DNA of 64,000 nucleotides, from assembly GCA_903842345.1 (NCBI GenBank), contig CAIMLR010000049.1, forward strand, positions 19,377 through 83,376. Reading direction: 5' to 3'. Numbering within the stretch: the first letter of the stretch is position 1; every line of letters starts with the position of its first letter. The DNA is from an uncultured Myxococcales bacterium (lineage in GTDB: Bacteria; Myxococcota_A; UBA9042). Below, in pieces: positions 62,407 to 64,000 of this stretch. Below the pieces are notes generated by a model. That model saw only the letters and a program-made list of their open reading frames with translations, had not been told where the DNA came from and did not search any database. Position numbers and translations under genes: made by a program.

Positions 62407-62624
62407 GACGGGGTCCTTTCCTGCCCGCAGCAGGAAGTCCAGACGAAATTGCAGAGATTGGCCCGGACCTTGTACCGCAGGAACGCGCCGGGAAACGCGA
62501 GACAGGAATCTTGAGAGTCGCCGCGGTCGAGCGGCGTTGTCAAGCGGCCCGCAATTCGGGGCGCCGCTCTCATCGGCAATTCAGGGCATTTTCGCGAGGG
62601 TGTGTCGAGCGGGGCGCACCGCGG

Positions 62625-63431
62625 TCAGCTGTTCTCAACGCGCCATTGCGCCACGGCCGCATCGAGCTGGCCCTGCGCGGTCTGCCAAACGTGCTTGTGG
62701 AACGCCGCGAGCGCCGTCGGGTCGTCGGCAAGCTCCGGTCCGCCCGGGGGCGCAATCGGCTCGCCCACGTGGTACGTGAACTTGCCCGGCAGCGGCAGGA
62801 CGCCGAGGCCCAGCGAAACCGGAAAGTCGTAACGCGGTCCGCCTGCCAGCCGCCGGGCGATCCAACGGTCGCGGAACAGGTAGCGATAGGCGTGATCGGT
62901 GCCCGCCGCCATGATCGGCACGATGGGGACCTGTGCGCGCAGCGCCACGCGGATGAAGCCCAACCGATCCTGCCAGAGCAGCTTGTAGTGGTCCGCTGGC
63001 GGCTTGAACGACTCAGGACCGCCGCCCGGATAGACGAGCACCATCTCACCGGCGCGGAGCAGCTTCTCCGCGGCGTCCGGCGCACCTTGCACCGCACCCA
63101 TGCGCTCCAGGCCCCGACCCAACGGCGGCAGCCGCCAGAGCGCGCGATCCGCCAAGCCACGGGGCAGCCGACCGGTATGCTTGACCAGCAGCGGATACAG
63201 CGCGAACGAGTCGATGCCCATCAGCGCGTGATTGCCCACGAGCAGCGCACCTCCCGCCGGAATGCGCTCCGCGTGGTGCAATTCGGGCTTCAGGTAGGCC
63301 AGCGTCTGCTCGACAACGCCCAGGAGGTCGTCGCGCTGCGCGGGCGGCAGCAAGCCCCCGGGCGGCAGCGCAGTCGGGGCGAACAGACCGTTCAGGACTC
63401 TCAAGCTGCGTTGGGTGATCGTGTGGCGCAT
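62625..63431 (-). CDS. Acyltransferase of the TMEM68/phytyl-ester-synthase type
   Basis: The 268-residue protein shows VGNHALMGIDSF (His with Asp six residues later, typical of the DAGAT-like acyltransferases), VYPGGGPESFKP (the PGG motif with Glu) and GFIRVALRAQVPIVPI. These mark the group with TMEM68 and plant phytyl ester synthases, which esterify alcohols such as diacylglycerol, phytol or sterols. No signal or strong TM segment, so it is peripheral. It precedes the Rieske oxygenase by 218 bases on the same strand, a gap with no feature I can name, so it may or may not be in one transcript. Confidence 0.83.
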   Translation of the reverse strand: MRHTITQRSLRVLNGLFAPTALPPGGLLPPAQRDDLLGVVEQTLAYLKPELHHAERIPAGGALLVGNHALMGIDSFALYPLLVKHTGRLPRGLADRALWRLPPLGRGLERMGAVQGAPDAAEKLLRAGEMVLVYPGGGPESFKPPADHYKLLWQDRLGFIRVALRAQVPIVPIMAAGTDHAYRYLFRDRWIARRLAGGPRYDFPVSLGLGVLPLPGKFTYHVGEPIAPPGGPELADDPTALAAFHKHVWQTAQGQLDAAVAQWRVENS

Positions 63432-63623
63432 GGGCCATCCAGTGTAAGAGCGGCGCTGCGCCGGGGCAAGCGCGGTGTTCCCGCGGTCGCGCCGACGCCT
63501 CCGACTGCCGCCGAAATGCGGACGCTCAGGGGCTGCGAATTCGGCGAACCCGCAACCCCTGAGCCGTTCAACTACCCGCCGCTGCGCCGCCGGGCAGCGC
63601 TTGGCGGCAAGGCGCGCCCAGTC

Positions 63624-63773
63624 CTACATCACGCGTCGGCCCTGGATCACCCGGATGAGCACGGCGACGACCGCCAGCACAATCAGGATGTGGATGAACC
63701 CGCCCAGCGTGTGCGCGGTCACGAGCCCCAGAATCCACAAGACGACCAGCACGACGGCAATTGTAGTCAACAT
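63624..63773 (-). CDS. Lmo0937-family small membrane protein
   Basis: The ATG at 63773 follows a full AGGAGG site; 49 residues. Sequence MLTTIAVVLVVLWILGLV followed by HTLGGFIHILIVLAVVAVL and RVIQGRR fits this widespread two-TM family exactly, including the Gly-Gly-Phe-Ile-His turn and basic end. Members are stress-induced in some bacteria; function unknown. A longer frame to 63878 exists but lacks a ribosome site. Confidence 0.88.
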   Translation of the reverse strand: MLTTIAVVLVVLWILGLVTAHTLGGFIHILIVLAVVAVLIRVIQGRRVM

Positions 63774-63905
63774 CGAAGACCTCCTGGACGCACTTCGCGT
63801 CAGAATCCCAAGCGGCGTCCCAGCCGGCAACCCGCGGCCAGGCGCAACCGCGTGAGTCGCTAGTACCCCAGATCCCAAATTCGCACCGCATTCCAGCAGT
63901 TCCCG

Positions 63906-64000
63906 CTAATCCTGCGGCGCAAGTGTCCAGCCAAACTGTTCCACCAGCGTCGCGACCAGGTTGGTCGCCGTGTCGCGAAACGGCGTCGGCTCCCAGCGCC
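63906..64000 (-). CDS. C-terminal end of an unidentified gene running off the right edge
   Basis: On the minus strand a frame open from the right edge ends at TAG (63908-63906). The 30 visible residues (RWEPTPFRDTATNLV and on to WTLAPQD) are protein-like, with codon use like the neighbours. Too short to assign. Confidence 0.45.
   Translation of the reverse strand, partial: RWEPTPFRDTATNLVATLVEQFGWTLAPQD

Noticed and set aside
62407..62624. The 218-base gap before the Rieske oxygenase as a site of a small RNA or riboswitch.
   Set aside because: No strong stem-loop, conserved motif or promoter could be seen by eye.

Overview
This is 64 kb of GC-rich DNA, densely packed with genes, with very long antisense open frames opposite many real genes. 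It looks like chromosome from an uncultured or little-studied member of the Myxococcota (old Deltaproteobacteria). The evidence is: at least eight predicted lipoproteins, several with Asp/Ala-rich stalks and Cys-rich C-D-D-G-N-x-C-T type repeats or MopE-like motifs; Hanks-type Ser/Thr kinases (one with an N-terminal zinc ribbon); TPR/PEGA envelope proteins; large hybrid histidine kinases; and an SOS-box candidate in front of uvrA that fits the Myxococcus LexA motif better than the E. coli one. I saw no rRNA, tRNA, CRISPR array, insertion sequence or phage gene, and no gene-free gap above about 220 bases.

Layout. 1-9.6 kb: the end of a secreted protein, a TPR membrane protein, a giant lipoprotein built of four near-equal propeller/Cys modules, and a CAP-domain lipoprotein. 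9.6-19.8 kb: a lipoprotein tyrosine phosphatase, a HAD phosphatase, a TfoX-like protein, uvrA, a membrane Ser/Thr kinase, YceI, a metallophosphatase lipoprotein and a CBM9-like lipoprotein. 19.8-33.2 kb (minus strand): one close-packed run of seven genes, namely a receiver-histidine kinase, a PilZ-methyltransferase of the PhcB type, a six-TM HK-REC-HK hybrid kinase, an ABC permease and ATPase, Lhr helicase and tryptophanase. 33.4-44 kb: an orphan E1-alpha dehydrogenase, an outer-membrane-type metalloprotease, a glutaredoxin-like protein, a PEGA/TPR protein, a second Ser/Thr kinase, an FmdB-type zinc ribbon, a GT-C-like membrane protein and a GYF_2-like protein. 44-51.3 kb: an aldo/keto reductase, then a TetR-headed operon encoding two FtsX-like permeases, a LolA-like periplasmic protein, an outer-membrane barrel and a LolD-like ATPase. 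51.4-59.3 kb: three more large Asp-rich lipoproteins, a BON protein, a small membrane protein and an ABC1/UbiB kinase. 59.3-64 kb: a possible lipid or steroid-modifying group (DUF4499-like membrane protein, FAD oxidase, Rieske oxygenase of the KshA/Neverland type, acyltransferase), an Lmo0937-type small membrane protein and the end of one more gene.

Two groups stand out as systems. The first is the methyltransferase, membrane hybrid kinase and receiver-kinase trio, which has the parts list of the Ralstonia phcB-phcS-phcR cell-density system but with a PilZ-like domain fused to the presumed signal synthase and a kinase on each side of the receiver in the sensor. The second is the TetR-controlled Lol-like export operon, where the same AACGANCGTT palindrome sits before tetR and again before the first permease.
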